In this document: in pieces, positions 53,309 to 55,815 of the stretch | Layout: every line of letters begins with the position of its first letter | Numbering within the stretch: the stretch's first letter is position 1 | From: Bradyrhizobium sp. WSM1743 | GTDB taxonomy: Bacteria; Pseudomonadota; Alphaproteobacteria; Rhizobiales; Xanthobacteraceae | Length of the DNA stretch: 55,815 nucleotides | Reading direction: 5' to 3' | NCBI RefSeq assembly: GCF_000473065.1 | Contig: NZ_AXAZ01000058.1 | Location: 1 to 55,815 of the forward strand | Translations under genes and position numbers: made by a program | The notes under the pieces: model-generated | The model's input: only the letters and a program-made list of their open reading frames with translations | Told to the model about the DNA's origin: nothing | Databases searched by the model: none

Positions 53309-53631
53309 CGAAGGCTCGAAATGAGGGGTTTTGCTGGGGGCGGAGGTCGCACGAATCGGGGTGGGGCTCAAGGGGGGAGGGCGGCGATCTCCCGTCCTTT
53401 CGGGGGCGCCCACCTGGGTGCGAGATGGAATGCATTGGGCCGCGCTATGCGGAGAACGGTTGGCGACGATACAGAATCGATCTCCGCTTTTGGCGAAATG
53501 ACGTACTCTGCGGAAGCTAGAGGCAACCACGAACGTCAGATCAGTTTGTAGCATGGTTGCGATTGGAACCCATCGCAGCCATTTTGGAATCCGTGCGATT
53601 CCATTTTGGATGAGTTGGTAAAACCTCGCAT
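53309..53631. other. Intergenic region upstream of purD
   Basis: About 320 bases containing the purD promoter. Near the far end the 10-mer CCATTTTGGA occurs twice, at 53579-53588 and 53601-53610, flanking GGAATCCGTGCGATTCC. The 22-base period is about two helical turns. GC drops here and stays low to the IS3 end. Confidence 0.4.
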
Positions 53632-54252
53632 TCAGACGCTGGCCAATACCGTCTTAAACATCAGACGCACAACCCTGAAGAACACGTCGGCGGAAGGTAC
53701 GAGCATGATGCCGAACCCGATGGCGTACAGCGCAAGCGTGGTTCGTCGCGCGAGCGGGTACGAGTAGTCCTTCAGCTCGTAGTATACATGAAGCAGACCA
53801 TTTCTTCCGGCCTGCTTTTCTGAATCTAAGGGAATGCCCCTCGCGGCATCACGCATCTGCCAGAAGCGCTGCGCGAACTCCTCGTCGGAGTTGGCTACCT
53901 CGTTCTCAATCCGGCTCACCGAGTATTTGTTGATGCTGTCCTGTACACCGCCAACGTATGCATGGGGGCTGGCGTAGTACTTCGGTTCGTTTGGGCAATA
54001 CCAAGAGTAAATGGCCATCGCACCCGCGACGAACAGCAGGCCGAAATAGATCAGCATGAGCCGCATCGATACATGGCCTTCCGGGGCCGGAGCCCCTAGA
54101 GCTGATGCTAGGTTGAGGTACCGCACGACATTGTCGTTGAAGATTATCAGATAGCCGATGATCGGGATGAGGATCGTGCTCCGCGCCGCCAGGGAATGCC
54201 CAAGAGGATAGAACCACGACCAGGGCGGAGCGAATCTCGGAGCCCATTCCAT
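53632..54252 (-). CDS. Unknown multi-pass membrane protein
   Basis: The protein is 206 residues from ATG 54252, which has a GGGGA site nine bases upstream; a GTG at 54312 would add 20. Hydrophobic segments are at about 26-40, 65-82 and 165-195. Between them is a soluble stretch with YAYVGG... and NSDEEFAQRFWQMRD that looks globular. The gene has lower GC than its neighbours and more mixed codons. No family is recognised. It lies between purD and a small membrane-protein gene on the same strand. Confidence 0.65.
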   Translation of the reverse strand: MEWAPRFAPPWSWFYPLGHSLAARSTILIPIIGYLIIFNDNVVRYLNLASALGAPAPEGHVSMRLMLIYFGLLFVAGAMAIYSWYCPNEPKYYASPHAYVGGVQDSINKYSVSRIENEVANSDEEFAQRFWQMRDAARGIPLDSEKQAGRNGLLHVYYELKDYSYPLARRTTLALYAIGFGIMLVPSADVFFRVVRLMFKTVLASV

Positions 54253-54387
54253 AAAGACAAATCCCCATCTGAAATCTCGCGGACCGTATCTCAGCCCGAG
54301 CCCGCCGGCCACGGGCCCTAGGCAACCAGCCCCTCCTTAGCCCGGATCTACGGCACTTTTCTTTGGATCAAACCCGGGGCTACCGGG

Positions 54388-54603
54388 TTAGATGTGGGTG
54401 CGAACGAGGCCGGGAGCATGCAGCAAAAACAGGATACCGGCGACGCCGAGGACCGTGATTGCCAAAATCGCAGTCATCATCACGACGAATCCGAGCTTTC
54501 GCCCGAACGCATCGGCGACAGTTTTCGATTGAGATAGGGCGCCGGCGGTCGCGCTCGCATTAGGGCGCAAAACGCCGGCCACCCAAGAGGGTGGTTTACT
54601 CAC
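54388..54603 (-). CDS. Small single-pass membrane protein of unknown function
   Basis: The protein is 71 residues from GTG 54603, which has a GGGGGAG site seven bases in front; ATG 54618, 15 bases upstream, is the alternative start. The N-terminal half is soluble and Ala/Ser-rich, and one strong hydrophobic helix (about 42-63, VVMMTAILAITVLGVAGILFLL) precedes a short tail ending HI. Lower GC than the core genes. It is upstream of the larger membrane-protein gene and perhaps co-transcribed with it. Confidence 0.55.
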   Translation of the reverse strand: MSKPPSWVAGVLRPNASATAGALSQSKTVADAFGRKLGFVVMMTAILAITVLGVAGILFLLHAPGLVRTHI

Positions 54604-54618
54604 TTTAATCTCCCCCAT

Positions 54619-55036
54619 TCCGAAGAATGTTGAGCAGTGACCCCGCCTGTACGGGTTCACTTAGGTTAAGTTCGCCTGGATAACAGGCACGCTTCCAAAA
54701 CCGTTCCTCAGAGCCGCGTTTACCTATTGTTAAACACTAGCCGGGTCGCATTTACGAAGTATTAACTAAGGACCACCCAGAAGGTTTTACGACACGAATT
54801 TCGTGTCTTTTCGGGCGCTTGTTGCGTCTCCGTTCAAAAATGATAGCCAAGTCATATTTAGCCACCAAGTGCTATTAACAACCTCCGGTAGCATTATGAG
54901 TCCACGTAATTGCAATTAATTTCAGAACTATAGGCTCTAAAGCTCGTCCTTAAAGTGAGGCCGGCCGGGTGCCTTCGGTGTCGCAAGCGCGGGACGCATC
55001 GCAGGCGGCGTCTATCATTTCCGGAAGTGATTGCTC
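54619..55036. other. Low-GC intergenic region
   Basis: About 420 bases with no supported gene. At 54791-54807 GACACGA and TCGTGTC form a tight hairpin followed by TTTT, resembling a small terminator on the plus strand. Several TTAA motifs occur, but none with CtrA spacing. The region must hold promoters for the minus-strand membrane genes and the plus-strand gene at 55037. Confidence 0.4.
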
Positions 55037-55471
55037 ATGACCACGATCATCGCCTACCGCTACGACAATCACCGCTATGAAGCCGGTGACATCATCACAT
55101 CGCGCGGAGACTCATTCGACAGCCTGACCCCGATCGAAAAGATGGTCGAGCCTGTCTTACGCGAGATCCTGCCGGATGGACATGCAATCCGCGGCGGCTC
55201 GGTGTTCGCCTGGGAAGACGAAGCGGTAGGTAAACGGCTCTGGAGGCTCTCCGGGAAACAATATCTCTACAAACTCGAGATTCTCAAAACCGATATCCGG
55301 CTCCGCGGTGATCTCAACCACTACAACAATGCCAAAGACGCAGCGAAGGCTGGCCTCCCCTTCGATCAGCACCTTGAGGCGTATCGCGACGGCCAGCCAA
55401 GCCCGCAGAACGGTTTGCCGCGCGTCGAGCTGATGTTCTCGAAGGCCAAGGTACTGGAGCGGTACGAGTAG
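55037..55471 (+). CDS. Unknown soluble protein
   Basis: The protein is 144 residues from ATG 55037; a TTG two codons upstream is possible. No signal or hydrophobic helix is present. It begins TTIIAYRYDNHRYEAGDII and has FAWEDEAVGKRLW near the middle. A Tyr-rich front, a G-D-x-I step and an FAW block recall small ADP-ribosyltransferase-like proteins, but this is only a visual likeness. It sits in the accessory patch beside an IS3 insertion. Confidence 0.6.
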   Translation: MTTIIAYRYDNHRYEAGDIITSRGDSFDSLTPIEKMVEPVLREILPDGHAIRGGSVFAWEDEAVGKRLWRLSGKQYLYKLEILKTDIRLRGDLNHYNNAKDAAKAGLPFDQHLEAYRDGQPSPQNGLPRVELMFSKAKVLERYE

Positions 55472-55535
55472 TCACAACAGTCCCTTCAACAGCGGCCCAT
55501 ATTTCAGCACCAGACTGCCAATTACGGTGACAATG
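55472..55535 (-). pseudogene. C-terminal tail of a gene truncated by the IS3 element
   Basis: On the minus strand an open frame enters from the IS side and reads IVTVIGSLVLKYGPLLKGLL before TGA (55474-55472). It is a plausible hydrophobic protein C-terminus. The upstream part is replaced by IS sequence from about 55537. The gene identity is not known. Confidence 0.5.
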
Positions 55536-55536
55536 C

Positions 55537-55815
55537 TGGACTGCACCCCTGAAGTGAGACACGATAATTACAGTGACAGTGGGGTTGTCACGATGCGTTA
55601 CCGCGCGTTGTTTTGCGCGAACGCGGTTTCGAACTCAAGGGGCGACTGGTATCCGAGCGCCGAGTGCAGGCGCTCTTTGTTGTAGACCTCCGCGATGAAG
55701 CTGTTGATGTGGCGGCGGGCGTCGCTCAGGTCGGCAAAGGCCTTGCCGTTGATCTGTTCAGCCTTGAGCGTTTTCATGAAGCTTTCAGCCTTGGCGTTGT
55801 CGAAGGGATTGCCCG
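55537..55815 (-). mobile_element. IS3-family insertion sequence, one end (continues beyond window)
   Basis: TGGACTGCACCCC at 55537 resembles the terminal inverted repeat of IS3-family elements, followed by a short gap and the OrfB stop codon at 55600-55598. The other end lies outside the window. Confidence 0.75.
55598..55815 (-). CDS. IS3-family transposase OrfB, C-terminal part (cut by window edge)
   Basis: Read on the minus strand the frame gives NPFDNAKAESFMKTLKAE, then RRHINSFIAEVYNKERLHSAL and GYQSPLEFE before TAA. These are the end of the rve integrase core of IS3 OrfB: the catalytic Glu lies in AKAESFMKTLK, and the YNxxRxHSALGYxSP motif closes the domain. The front of the protein is outside the window. 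Confidence 0.9.
   Translation of the reverse strand, partial: GNPFDNAKAESFMKTLKAEQINGKAFADLSDARRHINSFIAEVYNKERLHSALGYQSPLEFETAFAQNNAR

Noticed and set aside
53555..53632. Possible tRNA-like sequence near TTTTGGATGAGTTGGTAAAACC
   Set aside because: No acceptor stem, T-loop GTTCRA motif or cloverleaf could be built.

Overview
The window looks like a stretch of alphaproteobacterial chromosome, most likely Bradyrhizobium or a close relative such as Rhodopseudomonas. The evidence is the high GC, the gene orders (rplY-pth-ychF, pgsA-moaD-moaE, ileS-lspA-M16-M16, mutL with rsmD-rluB-tadA nearby), an FMN riboswitch ahead of a RibH2-type lumazine synthase, and many palindromic intergenic repeats. This is inferred from recognised protein families; no database search was run. 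Most of the window is ordinary core genome. It is bounded on the left by the end of an IS481-type element and on the right by an IS3-type element.

Layout. 1-0.35 kb: end of an IS481-family transposase. 0.36-5 kb: tandem MaoC-like genes, a DUF4282 protein, ychF-pth-rplY and a UbiK-type protein. 5.2-10 kb: lgt, a MidA-type methyltransferase, pgeF, a lipoprotein and prs. 10.1-10.9 kb: ribH under an FMN riboswitch. 11.3-17.3 kb: a YbjN protein, proC, an FlK-type thioesterase, a tautomerase, hisS, a DUF2314 protein and ilvE. 17.6-20.3 kb: a MarR / response regulator / histidine kinase cassette. 20.5-25 kb: small exported proteins, an RNase T2, rlmJ, a cold-shock gene and an outer-membrane barrel protein. 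25.2-31.5 kb: uvrC, pgsA-moaD-moaE-prmB, a holin-like membrane protein and a BrkB-family protein. 31.6-35.6 kb: a methyltransferase, a TipF-like degenerate EAL protein, a HAD hydrolase and a CheY-like protein. 35.9-45 kb: ribF, ileS-lspA, an exported protein, two M16 peptidases and arfB. 45.2-53.3 kb: a small exported protein, mutL, rluB-rsmD, tadA, a fluoroacetate-dehalogenase-type hydrolase and purD. 53.3-55.8 kb: a lower-GC accessory patch with two unknown membrane proteins, an unknown soluble protein, a gene tail cut off by an IS, and the IS3 element.

Functional links. Translation and ribosome rescue (pth, ychF, rplY, hisS, ileS, prmB, rlmJ, rsmD, rluB, tadA, arfB), lipoprotein maturation (lgt, lspA), DNA repair (uvrC, mutL), flavin synthesis and activation (ribH, ribF) and molybdopterin synthesis (moaD, moaE) are all represented. 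Many neighbours overlap by 1 to 4 bases (TGATG, ATGA, GTGA), which implies translational coupling.

Most notable signals: a roughly 400-bp segment inside hisS whose base and codon use do not match the rest of the gene and which lies in the region between motifs 2 and 3; a hydrolase that keeps all eight functional residues of fluoroacetate dehalogenase at identical numbering, in the same window as a thioesterase with the exact Thr-Glu-His spacing of fluoroacetyl-CoA thioesterase; a CtrA-like box inside a nested inverted repeat ahead of uvrC; a structured cold-shock leader; and the accessory patch at the right end. I saw no CRISPR array, tRNA, rRNA, phage or obvious defence system.
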